Shown: positions 10,203 to 18,453, numbered from the stretch's first letter. The stretch: 64,000 bases of DNA from DASSKK01 sp035690495 (GCA_035690495.1 DASSKK010000063.1:87963-151962); one strand, 5' to 3'. Program-made: numbers and translations. The notes: a model not told the origin generated them from the letters alone.

Positions 10203-11282
10203 ATGGTGCGCACAGCGATGCGGTTCCGCGGTCCCGTGCTCCCGGACGGCGAGAGCAGGGACCTGTACGTCGTGGACGGGGTGGTCAGCTACGAGCCGGT
10301 CCCGGGTGCGGAGCTGGTCGCGGAGGGCTGGATCGTCCCCGGGCTGGTCGACGCGCACTGCCACGTGGGCCTCGACGAGGCGGGCGCGGTCCCCGAGGAC
10401 GTGCAGGAGCGTCAGGCCCTCGACGACCGCAACGCGGGCGCGCTGCTGCTGCGCGACTGCGGGTCGGCCGCAGACACGTCGTGGATCCACGACCGTGAAG
10501 ACCTGCCGCGGCTGATCCGCGCCGGGCGGCACCTGGCGCGCACCAAGCGCTACATCCGCAACTACGCCCATGAGATCGAGCCCGCCGACCTGCCTGCCTA
10601 CGTCGCCCAGGAGGCGCAGCGCGGTGACGGCTGGGTGAAGCTCGTCGGCGACTGGATCGACCGCGAGGTCGGTGACCTGACGCCCTCCTGGACCGCCGAG
10701 TCCCTGCAGGAGGCGATGCGGGTCGCCCACGAGCACGGCGCCCGGGTGACCGCCCACGTGTTCGGGGAACACGCGCTGCCCGACTTGATCGGCGCCGGCA
10801 TCGACTGCATCGAGCACGGCACCGGTCTTTCGGCGGACCTGATCGACACCATGGTCGCCCACGACGTCGCCCTGGTGCCGACGGCCAAGCAGCTGAACAA
10901 CTTCCCGGCCTACGCGCAGGCGGCGGCCGCGAAGTTCCCGGCGTACCACAAGCACATGATGGCGTTGCACGCGTCCCGCAAGCAGACCATCGGGGCTGCC
11001 TACGAGGCGGGTGTTCAGATCTACGCCGGCACCGACGCCGGCGGCGTGCTCCCGCACGGGCTGATCGGGGAGGAGGTGCTCGAGCTGGCGGACTACGGGC
11101 TCACGCCGTACGACGCTCTGGGCGCCGCGTCCTGGCGGGCCCGGACCTGGCTCGGCCTCGACGACAACCTCGCCGAAGGCACCACCGCGGACTTCCTCGT
11201 CTTCGACCGCAACCCCCTGACGGACCTCACCGTGCTGGCCGAGCCGGCAAGGATCGTGCTGCGCGGCTCGGTCGTGGGCTGA
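10203..11282 (+). CDS. Amidohydrolase of the imidazolonepropionase-like group
   Basis: A 359-residue metal-dependent hydrolase with the expected ligands: H52 and H54 in DAHCH, a candidate carbamylated Lys at K146 (GWVKLVGDW), H185 in TAHVFG, H205 in CIEHGTG and D277 in AGTDAGG. The C-terminus returns to the small beta domain with DFLVFDRNPL. It starts 9 bases after ffh, probably in the same transcript. The substrate is unknown; relatives act on cyclic amides and dipeptides. A homologue next to ffh is common in related genomes, from memory. Confidence 0.88.
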   Translation: MVRTAMRFRGPVLPDGESRDLYVVDGVVSYEPVPGAELVAEGWIVPGLVDAHCHVGLDEAGAVPEDVQERQALDDRNAGALLLRDCGSAADTSWIHDREDLPRLIRAGRHLARTKRYIRNYAHEIEPADLPAYVAQEAQRGDGWVKLVGDWIDREVGDLTPSWTAESLQEAMRVAHEHGARVTAHVFGEHALPDLIGAGIDCIEHGTGLSADLIDTMVAHDVALVPTAKQLNNFPAYAQAAAAKFPAYHKHMMALHASRKQTIGAAYEAGVQIYAGTDAGGVLPHGLIGEEVLELADYGLTPYDALGAASWRARTWLGLDDNLAEGTTADFLVFDRNPLTDLTVLAEPARIVLRGSVVG

Positions 11283-11292
11283 CCGGCCCGGA

Positions 11293-11323
11293 TTGGAGGT
11301 CGCATGCCGGTGTCTGGCACAAT
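11293..11323 (+). promoter_or_regulatory. Candidate promoter for the rpsP operon
   Basis: TTGGAG (11293) and CACAAT (11318) are separated by 19 bases. Downstream in the roughly 125-base leader, GTCTCGG and CCGAGAC (11342-11365) form a hairpin around a 10-base loop. A long structured leader fits a ribosomal-protein operon, but the -10 is not canonical. Confidence 0.35.
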
Positions 11324-11449
11324 GACCAGTTGAGTCCCGCGTCTCGGCCCCTCTCATCCGAGACCGCGGCACCCGCCGAGGGTTCTCTCCGGTCCCCACC
11401 CGGCTCGAGACGCTCACCCACTCACACACCTCAAGGAGACACCACTTCC

Positions 11450-12037
11450 GTGGCCGTCAAGATTCGCCTGAAGCGGATGGGCAAGATCCGCCAGCCCTAC
11501 TTCCGTGTCGTCGTCGTCGACTCGCGCAAGAAGCGCGACGGCAAGGTCATCGAGCAGATCGGCAAGTACCACCCCAAGCAGGAGCCCTCGCTGATCGAGG
11601 TCACCTCCGATCGAGCCCAGTACTGGCTCGGCGTCGGCGCGCAGCCGACCGAGGCCGTCGAGGCGTTGCTGAAGGTGACCGGCGACTGGCAGAAGTTCAA
11701 GGGGCTTCCGGGCGCCGAGGGCACCCTGAAGGTCGCCGAGCCCAAGCGGGACAAGGCCGAGATCTTCAACGAGGCGCTCAAGGAGTCCGCGCACGAGCCG
11801 AGGTCCGAGGCGGTGACCAAGAAGACGATCGCCAAGAGGGCCGCGAAGAAGGCAGCGCCCTCCGAGGAGGCGCCGGTGCCTTCGGAGGAGACCCCGGAAG
11901 GCGCAGCCGACGCGGTCGAGAGCACCGAGGCCGGTGAGGCGGCCGACACGAAGCCGGGCAACACCGAGCCCGTCGACGGCACCGGTTCGGACGCGGCGGC
12001 CGCCGCGGAGACCGACGCCGACAAGAGCGAGGCCTGA
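11450..12037 (+). CDS. rpsP: 30S ribosomal protein S16 with long C-terminal tail
   Basis: S16 binds 16S rRNA early in 30S assembly. The first 90 or so residues are a classic S16 (AVKIRLKRMGKIRQPYFRVV, then DGKVIEQIGKYHP). After about residue 105 comes an Ala/Glu/Asp-rich low-complexity tail to residue 195. Such tails are known in actinobacteria but make this protein about twice the bacterial norm. GTG is the start because S16 always begins directly with AVKIRL; AAGGAGA lies 11 bases before. First gene of the rpsP-KH-rimM-trmD operon. Confidence 0.97.
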   Translation: MAVKIRLKRMGKIRQPYFRVVVVDSRKKRDGKVIEQIGKYHPKQEPSLIEVTSDRAQYWLGVGAQPTEAVEALLKVTGDWQKFKGLPGAEGTLKVAEPKRDKAEIFNEALKESAHEPRSEAVTKKTIAKRAAKKAAPSEEAPVPSEETPEGAADAVESTEAGEAADTKPGNTEPVDGTGSDAAAAAETDADKSEA

Positions 12038-12042
12038 GCAGC

Positions 12043-12285
12043 ATGCTCGTCGAGGCGCTCGAGCACCTGGTGGCAGGCATCGTCCGGCACCCCGACGACG
12101 TGACCGTCACGAACAAGCAGCTCCGCCGAGGCGCCATGCTCGAGGTGCGGGTGCATCCGGAGGACCTCGGCAAGGTGATCGGCCGCAACGGCCGGACCGC
12201 CACGGCCCTGCGCACTGTGATCGGGGCGCTGGCCGGCAAGGGCGGGGCCCGCATCGACTTCGTCGACGTGGACCGGCGCCGCTGA
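12043..12285 (+). CDS. khpA: KH-domain RNA-binding protein (YlqC/KhpA family)
   Basis: An 80-residue protein with a single KH domain. The GRNG loop of the GXXG type lies in GKVIGRNGRTATALRTVIG. This small RNA-binding protein is conserved between rpsP and rimM in Gram-positive bacteria; the Firmicute KhpA homologue forms dimers that affect small RNAs and cell division. It begins 5 bases after rpsP, so it is co-translated. Confidence 0.94.
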   Translation: MLVEALEHLVAGIVRHPDDVTVTNKQLRRGAMLEVRVHPEDLGKVIGRNGRTATALRTVIGALAGKGGARIDFVDVDRRR

Positions 12286-12313
12286 CCCGTTGCACGGCCG
12301 GAGGGCGGGTCTG

Positions 12314-12859
12314 ATGGGCGGCACCGAGGTCGTGGTCGGCCGGATCGGGCGCGCCCACGGGATCCGCGGAGAGGTTGCCGTCGAGCCGCGCACGGACGAA
12401 CCGGACAGACGCTTCGTCGTCGGCGCGTCCCTCGACGCGGAGGGCCGGGCCGGGCGCACCTCGCTGACGGTGCGATCCGTGCGTCGTCACCAGTCCCGGC
12501 TCCTGGTCGGCTTCGACCAGATCGCCGATCGCGATCAGGCGGAGAGCCTGCGCGGGCAGGTGCTGGTGACCAGCGTGGACGCGGCAGAACGCCCCGGGGA
12601 CCCCGAGGAGTTCTACGACCACCAGCTGGTGGGCCTGCACGTGCTCACCACGGAGGGCCGGGCGGCCGGTGAGGTGACCGGAGTGGTGCACACGGCCGGC
12701 CAGGACCTGCTCAGAGTGCGCATCCCGAGCGGCGAGGAGGCCCTGGTGCCGTTCGTCGCCGCGCTGGTTCCCGAGGTCGACCCGGTCGCCGGACGTGTCG
12801 TGGTCGCCGACCGTCCCGGTCTGCTCACCGCGCTTCCCGACGAGCCCGAGCAAGGCTGA
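12314..12859 (+). CDS. rimM: 16S rRNA processing protein RimM
   Basis: RimM helps the maturation of the 30S head around S19. The 181-residue protein has the N-terminal RimM beta barrel (VVGRIGRAHGIRGEVAVEP) and a C-terminal PRC-barrel with YDHQLVGLHV and the ending LVPEVDPVAGRVVV. The ATG at 12314 is chosen because GGAGG lies 11 bases upstream and the conserved region follows at once; a TTG at 12290 would add an unsupported leader. Located between the KH protein and trmD as usual. Confidence 0.95.
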   Translation: MGGTEVVVGRIGRAHGIRGEVAVEPRTDEPDRRFVVGASLDAEGRAGRTSLTVRSVRRHQSRLLVGFDQIADRDQAESLRGQVLVTSVDAAERPGDPEEFYDHQLVGLHVLTTEGRAAGEVTGVVHTAGQDLLRVRIPSGEEALVPFVAALVPEVDPVAGRVVVADRPGLLTALPDEPEQG

Positions 12860-12862
12860 GCC

Positions 12863-14083
12863 GTGCGCATCGACGTCGTCTCGATCTTCCCCGGCTACCT
12901 GACTCCGCTCGGACTGTCGCTGACCGGAAGGGCGCAGGAGGCCGGGCTGCTGGACGTCCACGTGCACGACCTGCGCGACTGGACGCACGACCGGCACCGC
13001 ACCGTCGACGACACGCCGTACGGCGGGGGGCCGGGCATGGTGATGCGCCCGGAGCCCTGGGGCGAGGCGCTGGACACGGTGATCTCGACAGGCTCGACCA
13101 GCGGACCGGGCTCGACCAGCGGACCGGGCTCGATCAGCGGACCGGTGCTCGTGGTGCCGTCACCCGCGGGGGAGCCCTTCACCCAGCAGCTGGCCGGCGC
13201 GCTCGCCGAGGAGCCGTGGCTGGTGCTCGCGTGCGGGCGGTACGAGGGCATCGATCAACGTGTGATCGAGAACGCCCGGGCAGGGACGGCCGTGCGGCAG
13301 GTGCGCGAGATCTCCCTCGGCGACTACGTGCTGAACGGGGGGGAGGCGGCGGCGCTCGTGATCGTCGAGGCCGTGGTGCGGCTGCTGCCGGGCTTCGTCG
13401 GCAACCCGGAGTCGCTCGTCGAGGAGTCGCACGGTTCGGGCGGGCTGCTGGAGGCACCCGTCTACACCAAACCGCCGACCTGGCGCGGGCTCGACGTACC
13501 GGAGGTGCTGTTGTCCGGCGACCACGCCCGCATCGCGCTGTGGCGGCGCGAGCAGTCGATGCGGCGTACGGCGGCACGACGCCCCGACCTGCTCCACCCG
13601 GCCACCACGCTGGCAGATCTGTCGATCCGGGCGGCACGCCAGGGCGACTCAGGCGAGGTGTTCACCCTGCAGCGGGCCTGCTGGGTGTCCGAGCAGCTGG
13701 CCAACCCCGGCGTCGAGGTGCCCGCACTGACGGAGTCCTTCGACGAGCTCCGCGCGTGGCTCACCACCGACACGGTCCTGGTCGCCCATGACTCCGGCAG
13801 GCTGGTGGGCGCCGTGCGAGGTCGACTGCGTGGCGACGACGTTCCCGCTGCGCACACCTGGGACATCGGACGGTTGATGGTCGCGCCCGACCTGTGGGGT
13901 CGTGGCCTGGGGCGGCGGCTCCTGGAGCGCATCGAGTCGGCCGCCCCCGAGCAGGTGGAGCAGTTCGCACTCGTGACCGGGGCGCGCAGCACCCGCAACC
14001 TGCGGATGTACAAGAGAGCCGGATACCGGCTGCGCGGTGAGATCGAGCCCGGCGTCGTACGCCTGACCAAGCGGCGCCGCTGA
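12863..14083 (+). CDS. trmD: tRNA (guanine37-N1)-methyltransferase TrmD fused to a GNAT domain
   Basis: Residues 1-245 are TrmD, which methylates G37 of tRNAs to prevent +1 frameshifts; the knot motifs GRYEGIDQR (125-133) and SLGDYVLNGGE (151-161) are intact. Residues 253-406 are a GNAT acetyltransferase with an acetyl-CoA loop around LMVAPDLWGRGLGRRLL (338-354). Three GSTSGP-like hexapeptides (77-94) are inserted before the strand VLVVPSP. The position matching the catalytic Asp169 of E. coli appears to be E188 (VEESH). GTG start; 3 bases separate it from rimM. The acetyl acceptor is unknown. Confidence 0.95.
   Translation: MRIDVVSIFPGYLTPLGLSLTGRAQEAGLLDVHVHDLRDWTHDRHRTVDDTPYGGGPGMVMRPEPWGEALDTVISTGSTSGPGSTSGPGSISGPVLVVPSPAGEPFTQQLAGALAEEPWLVLACGRYEGIDQRVIENARAGTAVRQVREISLGDYVLNGGEAAALVIVEAVVRLLPGFVGNPESLVEESHGSGGLLEAPVYTKPPTWRGLDVPEVLLSGDHARIALWRREQSMRRTAARRPDLLHPATTLADLSIRAARQGDSGEVFTLQRACWVSEQLANPGVEVPALTESFDELRAWLTTDTVLVAHDSGRLVGAVRGRLRGDDVPAAHTWDIGRLMVAPDLWGRGLGRRLLERIESAAPEQVEQFALVTGARSTRNLRMYKRAGYRLRGEIEPGVVRLTKRRR
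13091..13144 (+). repeat. Three tandem 18-base repeats inside trmD
   Basis: Two identical copies (13091-13108, 13109-13126) and a third (13127-13144) differing at one base keep the frame and encode GSTSGP, GSTSGP, GSISGP. The preceding GATCTCGACAGGCTCGACCA resembles dispersed palindromic repeats common in related genomes, suggesting an origin by insertion followed by slippage. Confidence 0.85.
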
Positions 14084-14085
14084 AG

Positions 14086-14114
14086 AATTCCGGTCGCGAG
14101 AAATTCCGGTCGCG
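14086..14114 (+). repeat. Direct repeat AATTCCGGTCGCG
   Basis: Two copies (14086-14098 and 14102-14114) with a 16-base period lie between the trmD stop and the ECF42-type promoter, immediately upstream of its -35 element. Possibly a regulator site; no more can be said. Confidence 0.5.
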
Positions 14115-14118
14115 GCGA

Positions 14119-14145
14119 TGTCGAAACCCGGCGCCCGGATCCGAC
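14119..14145 (+). promoter_or_regulatory. ECF42-type promoter upstream of the DGPF gene
   Basis: TGTCGA (14119-14124), a 17-base spacer and CGAC (14142-14145) match the reported ECF42 promoter pattern: TGTCGA at -35, and CGA or CGT followed by C at -10. It lies 40 bases before the DGPF-protein ATG, which fits control by the linked sigma factor. Confidence 0.65.
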
Positions 14146-14184
14146 GTGGAGGGGACAGGCATACTCCTACGGAGAGGCAAGATC

Positions 14185-14568
14185 ATGCGCTACATGGGAT
14201 TCGTGAAGATGGCCGGCGACGTCGGCGAGGCGCCCCCGGCCCTGTTCGAGGCAATGGGCGAGCACGTGCAGAGGGGGTTCGCCGACGGCGTCCTTGTCGA
14301 CGCCGGTGGGCTCTACGCCACCTCGTGCCGCACCGAGCTGCGGGTGCGCGGGGGCCAGGTCACCAGCACCGACGGGCCTTTCGCCGAGGCCAAGGAGGAG
14401 GTCGGCGGCTACGCAATCATCGAGGTGCGCGACCACGCCGAGGCGGTCGAGCAGGCGCGCCAGCTGGCCGAGCTGCACCGGCAGCACTGGCCGGAGTGGG
14501 AAGGGGCGATCGAGGTCCGACGGATCGCGACCCCCGACGAGGCCGGGCCGGGCGACGCCGGCCACTGA
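14185..14568 (+). CDS. DGPF/YCII-domain protein
   Basis: A 127-residue protein starting MRYMGFVKM with the family hallmark DGPFAEAKE and a ferredoxin-like alpha/beta fold. DGPF proteins are the standard genomic partners and targets of ECF42 sigma factors; their biochemical role is unknown. The ATG at 14185 is chosen because GGAGAGG precedes it and the conserved sequence begins there. An ECF42-type promoter lies 40 bases upstream and the sigma-factor gene follows 56 bases downstream. Confidence 0.9.
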   Translation: MRYMGFVKMAGDVGEAPPALFEAMGEHVQRGFADGVLVDAGGLYATSCRTELRVRGGQVTSTDGPFAEAKEEVGGYAIIEVRDHAEAVEQARQLAELHRQHWPEWEGAIEVRRIATPDEAGPGDAGH

Positions 14569-14624
14569 CAGCGCCCGCCAAGCACGGTGTGCCGGCAGGG
14601 CGGCGGTCGGCATAGGGTTCCCGC

Positions 14625-15914
14625 GTGGAGTCGCCGACCGCCACCCGGGCCAGTTCCCCGGCCACCGCCGCGGCCGTCACCGCGGCGTGGCGCGCGGAGT
14701 CCGCACGCCTGGTGGCGGCGCTGACGAGGATGACCCGAGACGTCGGCCTGGCCGAGGACCTGGCCCAGGACGCCCTGGTGGCGGCGCTCGAGCAGTGGCC
14801 GCGTGACGGCATCCCGAGCAGTCCCGGCGCCTGGCTGATGACCACGGCGAAGCGGCGGGCGGTGGACCACTTCCGCCGCGCCGAGACGTTGCGCCGGCGC
14901 ACCGCCGAGCTCGGCCACCGGCTGACCGAAGTCGCCGAGGCGCCCGGCCTGGACGCCCAGGTCGACCACATCGAGGACGACGTGCTGCGGTTGCTGTTCC
15001 TGTGCTGCCATCCGGTGCTGACCCCCGACTCGCGGGCGGCGCTGACCCTGCGGCTGGTCGGCGGCCTCACCACCGCCGAGATCGCCCGCGGCTTCCTGGT
15101 GGCGGAGACGACCATGGGCCAGCGGATCTCCCGCGCCAAGCGCACCCTGGCCCAGGCGCGGGCGGACCTCGACCTCCCGACCGGTGAGGAGCGGCTGCGG
15201 CGCCTCGGCGACGTGATGGCCGTGGTCTACCTGGTGTTCAACGAGGGATACGTCGCCACGGCTGGCGACGAGTGGGCTCGCCCGGACCTGTGCCACGAGG
15301 CGATCCGGCTGGCCCGGATGCTGGCCGCGATGGTGCCTGCGGAGCCCGAGGCGCACGCGCTCCAGGCGCTGCTGGAGCTGCAGGCATCCCGGCTGCCCGC
15401 CCGGCACGACCCGCAGGGCAGGCCGGTGCTGCTGCACCAGCAGGACCGCGCCCGGTGGGACCACCTGCTGCGCGGCCGTGGCCTGGCGGCGCTGGACCGC
15501 AGCGAGCGGGTCGCGGCCCAGGGCCTGCCGGTCGGCCGCTACTACCTCCAGGCGGCGATCGCGGCCGAGCATGCCCGGGCGGCCCGGGCCGACGACACCG
15601 ACTGGGCCCGGATCGCCCGGCTCTACGACACCCTCGCCGAGATCGCGCCCGGCCCGGTCGTGGAGGTCAACCGCGCGGTGGCCCTCGGGCGCGCCCACGG
15701 CGCCGAAGCTGGGCTCGCCGTGCTCGAGCGTCTCCCGGTCGGAGCGCTGGCCGGTTCGCCGCTCCTGCCGAGCGTGCGGGGGGACCTGCTGGAGCGGCTT
15801 GGTAGCCCGGCGGAGGCGGAGGCATGCTTCCGCGAGGCCGCCTTGCGGACCGGCAACGAGGCCGAGCGGGCACTGCTCAACGCCCGCGCCGACGCCTGCG
15901 GACGCCGGGTCTAG
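14625..15914 (+). CDS. ECF42-group RNA polymerase sigma factor with C-terminal TPR-like domain
   Basis: A 429-residue sigma factor, more than twice the usual ECF size. Region 2 (about 30-95) includes DVGLAEDLAQDALVAALEQW and AWLMTTAKRRAVDHFRR. Region 4 (about 130-175) includes LRLVGGLTTAEIARGFLVAE. The remaining 250 residues are helical, with VVYLVFNEGY and a long TPR-like extension characteristic of ECF42. No anti-sigma factor is adjacent, as expected for the group, where the extension is thought to control activity. GTG start. The pair interrupts the usual trmD-rplS adjacency, so it looks like an insertion. Confidence 0.93.
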   Translation: MESPTATRASSPATAAAVTAAWRAESARLVAALTRMTRDVGLAEDLAQDALVAALEQWPRDGIPSSPGAWLMTTAKRRAVDHFRRAETLRRRTAELGHRLTEVAEAPGLDAQVDHIEDDVLRLLFLCCHPVLTPDSRAALTLRLVGGLTTAEIARGFLVAETTMGQRISRAKRTLAQARADLDLPTGEERLRRLGDVMAVVYLVFNEGYVATAGDEWARPDLCHEAIRLARMLAAMVPAEPEAHALQALLELQASRLPARHDPQGRPVLLHQQDRARWDHLLRGRGLAALDRSERVAAQGLPVGRYYLQAAIAAEHARAARADDTDWARIARLYDTLAEIAPGPVVEVNRAVALGRAHGAEAGLAVLERLPVGALAGSPLLPSVRGDLLERLGSPAEAEACFREAALRTGNEAERALLNARADACGRRV

Positions 15915-16092
15915 CCGTCGCGGCCGAGGCGATTTCCGTTCCCCGGCCGGGCTCTGGCAGAATTGATCCTCGGCCGGGTTGCCGTCCGCCACCTGCCACA
16001 GGGGGATGACGACGGCACCGACCTGCACTAACTCAGCAGACACCCGAACCATCGACTCCGTGGGCGACCTGTGGCGCCGACCGGGAGAGATC

Positions 16093-16455
16093 ATGACCAA
16101 CGTCATCGACGCCATCAACGCGTCCTCCAAGCGCGAGGACCTCCCCGCCTTCCGGGCCGGCGACACCTTGAAGGTGCACGTGAAGGTGGTCGAGGGGAAC
16201 CGCTCCCGGGTCCAGGTCTTCCAGGGTGTGTGCATCCGCGTGCAGGGCTCCGGAGTGGGCCGCACGTTCACGGTCCGCAAGGTCTCCTTCGGCGTCGGTG
16301 TCGAACGGACCTTCCCGCTGCACTCCCCGATCTTCGACAAGATCGAAGTGGTCACCCGCGGCGACGTGCGCCGGGCCAAGCTCTACTACCTGCGCAACCT
16401 GCGCGGCAAGGCTGCGAAGATCAAGGAGAAGCGCGAGACTCCCTCGGCCGGCTGA
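16093..16455 (+). CDS. rplS: 50S ribosomal protein L19
   Basis: A 120-residue L19, located at the 30S-50S interface. Conserved segments are FRAGDTLKVHVKVVEG, RVQVFQGVCIR, GVGRTFTVRKVSFGVGVERTF and AKLYYLRNLRGKAAKIKEK. The ATG at 16093, preceded by GGGAGAGATC, gives the normal length; the longer in-frame extension is not conserved. A 178-base gap separates it from the sigma gene, presumably holding its own promoter, although no clear -35/-10 pair could be assigned. Confidence 0.97.
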   Translation: MTNVIDAINASSKREDLPAFRAGDTLKVHVKVVEGNRSRVQVFQGVCIRVQGSGVGRTFTVRKVSFGVGVERTFPLHSPIFDKIEVVTRGDVRRAKLYYLRNLRGKAAKIKEKRETPSAG

Positions 16456-16461
16456 GCCGGG

Positions 16462-17157
16462 TTGGTGCCTGCCCCGCGTGCGCACCGCCCGCAGGAGCGG
16501 GATCGGTCGCCACTGCCGATCTGGCAGGAGCTGTTGCTGCTGCTCGCCATCGCGCTCGTGCTCGCGATCGCGATCAAGGCGTTCTTCCTGCAGGCGTTCT
16601 ACATCCCGTCGGCGTCGATGAGCGACACCCTGGTCAAGAACGACAGGATCCTCGTCGAGAAGGTGTCCTACTGGTTCGGTGGCAGTCCTCAACGCGGCGA
16701 CATCGTCGTGTTCGACGACCCGGGCGGGTGGCTGTCTCCTGCCGAGGAGAAGCCGCCCGCCAACCCACTCGCCCGGGGGTTGGAGCTGTTCGGGCTCTAC
16801 CCGACCGGAGGACACCTGGTGAAACGGGTGATCGGGGTCGGCGGCGACGAGGTCGTGTGCTGCGACGCGCACAACAGGATCACCGTCAACGGGGTCCCGT
16901 TGCACGAGAGGTCCTACCTCGCTCCCGGTGACCAACCCTCGCGGATCCACTTCGACGTCGAGGTGCAGCCCGGTTACCTGTGGGTGCAAGGCGACAACCG
17001 GTCGAACTCCGCGGACTCGAGGGTCCACCTCGGTGACCCCGGCGGCGGCCAGGTTCCCGTCGACGACGTGGTCGGCAAGGTCCTCGCGATCGTCTGGCCG
17101 TTCGACCACGCCCGCCTGGTCCACCGCCCGGCGACCTTCGGCCGGGTAGGGCACTGA
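16462..17157 (+). CDS. lepB: Signal peptidase I
   Basis: A 231-residue type I signal peptidase, which removes signal peptides from exported proteins. One N-terminal membrane helix (about residues 22-46) is followed by the catalytic Ser52 in IPSASM and the catalytic Lys121 in HLVKRVIGVGGD. Box E is recognisable in YLWVQGDNRSNSADSR. The start is either TTG at 16462 or GTG at 16465, 6 to 9 bases after the rplS stop, so it is co-translated with rplS. Confidence 0.95.
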   Translation: MVPAPRAHRPQERDRSPLPIWQELLLLLAIALVLAIAIKAFFLQAFYIPSASMSDTLVKNDRILVEKVSYWFGGSPQRGDIVVFDDPGGWLSPAEEKPPANPLARGLELFGLYPTGGHLVKRVIGVGGDEVVCCDAHNRITVNGVPLHERSYLAPGDQPSRIHFDVEVQPGYLWVQGDNRSNSADSRVHLGDPGGGQVPVDDVVGKVLAIVWPFDHARLVHRPATFGRVGH

Positions 17158-17259
17158 CCCTCCCGTACGGCGCGGAGGTGGCGGTGCGAGGCAAAATGGT
17201 CCGGTCATGAACACCCTGCGACGCTCCTCGCCACGTCCCCCACACAGCAGGGGCCGGGT

Positions 17260-18027
17260 ATGAGTCTGCTTCCCCGAGGGTCGACCGTGCGCCGCGACGC
17301 CGGCCTGTACGGCTACGAGCGGGCGCTGCGCCGCGTCGGCATCCATCCCATCGCCGGCGTCGACGAAGCGGGCAGGGGAGCGTGTGCGGGGCCGCTGGTC
17401 GCCGCGGCGGCGATCCTGCCCGAGGGCCGGCGCGGCCAGGTGCCGGGCCTGGCCGACTCCAAGCTGCTGACCCCGATGGCCCGTGAGCGCTGCTACGAGC
17501 AGGTCGTGCGACGGGCGACGTCATGGTCGGTGGTGGTGGTGCCATCCGCCGAGTGCGACCGGCTCGGGCTGCACGTCGCGAACGTAGAGGCTCTGCGGCG
17601 CTGCGCGGCCCTGCTCGACGTACGCCCGGCGTACGTGCTGACCGACGGGTTCCCGGTCGACGGGCTGGAGGCGCCGGGCCTGGCGGTCTGGAAGGGCGAC
17701 CGCGTGGCGGCGTGCATCGCCGCCGCCTCGGTGATCGCGAAGGTGACCCGGGACAGGATCATGACCCAGATGGACAGCCGGTACCCGCACTACGACTTCG
17801 CCACCCACAAGGGCTACGTCACCGAGGCGCACGCCGAGGCGCTGAGCCGGCACGGCCCGTGCGAGATCCACCGGCGACGCTTCGTGAACGTCCGACGTGT
17901 CCTCGAGCCCGTCGGTTCGATCGGCGGAGCCGTGGACATCGACGGCTACGGTGTCGACGACAATGGGGTGGGCGAGCCCGGACTGCCGGGCCGCGACGCG
18001 ACGAGGACCATGGAGGTGGACCGGTGA
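17260..18027 (+). CDS. rnhB: Ribonuclease HII
   Basis: RNase HII nicks at ribonucleotides in DNA. The 255-residue protein has the family start IAGVDEAGRGACAGPLVAAA with D35 and E36, the VLTDGFPV acidic site and ATHKGYVTEAH near the C-terminus. A 50-residue acidic/glycine tail follows the catalytic domain. A CAAAAT box at 17193 may be its -10. The last four bases form GTGA, overlapping the next start. Confidence 0.95.
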   Translation: MSLLPRGSTVRRDAGLYGYERALRRVGIHPIAGVDEAGRGACAGPLVAAAAILPEGRRGQVPGLADSKLLTPMARERCYEQVVRRATSWSVVVVPSAECDRLGLHVANVEALRRCAALLDVRPAYVLTDGFPVDGLEAPGLAVWKGDRVAACIAAASVIAKVTRDRIMTQMDSRYPHYDFATHKGYVTEAHAEALSRHGPCEIHRRRFVNVRRVLEPVGSIGGAVDIDGYGVDDNGVGEPGLPGRDATRTMEVDR

Positions 18028-18329
18028 GCGCCGAGGAGCTCGAGAAGTACGAAACCGAGATGGAGCTCCAGCTCTACCGGGAGTACCGCGACGTGGTCGG
18101 CATCTTCAAGTACGTCGTGGAGACCGACCGGCGCTTCTACCTGTGCAACCAGGTGGACGTGAAGGCGCGCACCGAGGCCGGTGACGTGTTCTTCGAGGTG
18201 TCGATGACCGATGCCTGGGTGTGGGACATGTACCGGCCGGCGCGGTTCGCCAAGAACGCCAAGGTGCTGACCTTCAAGGACGTCAACGTCGAGGAGCTCT
18301 CGCCCTCCGAGATCGAGCTGCCCAAGTAG
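18024..18329 (+). CDS. DUF2469 family protein
   Basis: A 101-residue protein of a family restricted to actinobacteria and always found between rnhB and yraN. It begins SAEELEKYETEMELQLYREY and carries FKYVVETDRRFYLCNQVDV. It is acidic, with aromatic-rich alternating strands. The function is not known. The GTG overlaps the rnhB stop, indicating coupled translation with RNase HII. Confidence 0.93.
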   Translation: MSAEELEKYETEMELQLYREYRDVVGIFKYVVETDRRFYLCNQVDVKARTEAGDVFFEVSMTDAWVWDMYRPARFAKNAKVLTFKDVNVEELSPSEIELPK

Positions 18330-18453
18330 CGTCCGGGTCTGGCCCGGCCAGTTTCCCTCCACAGCCGCGCTGAGGCATGGGTTCTCCACCGCGCGGCGGC
18401 GAGCGCCGACGCGTCTGCCCGGCATCGGGCACGCTCCCGGTGGAGGTGCTCAC

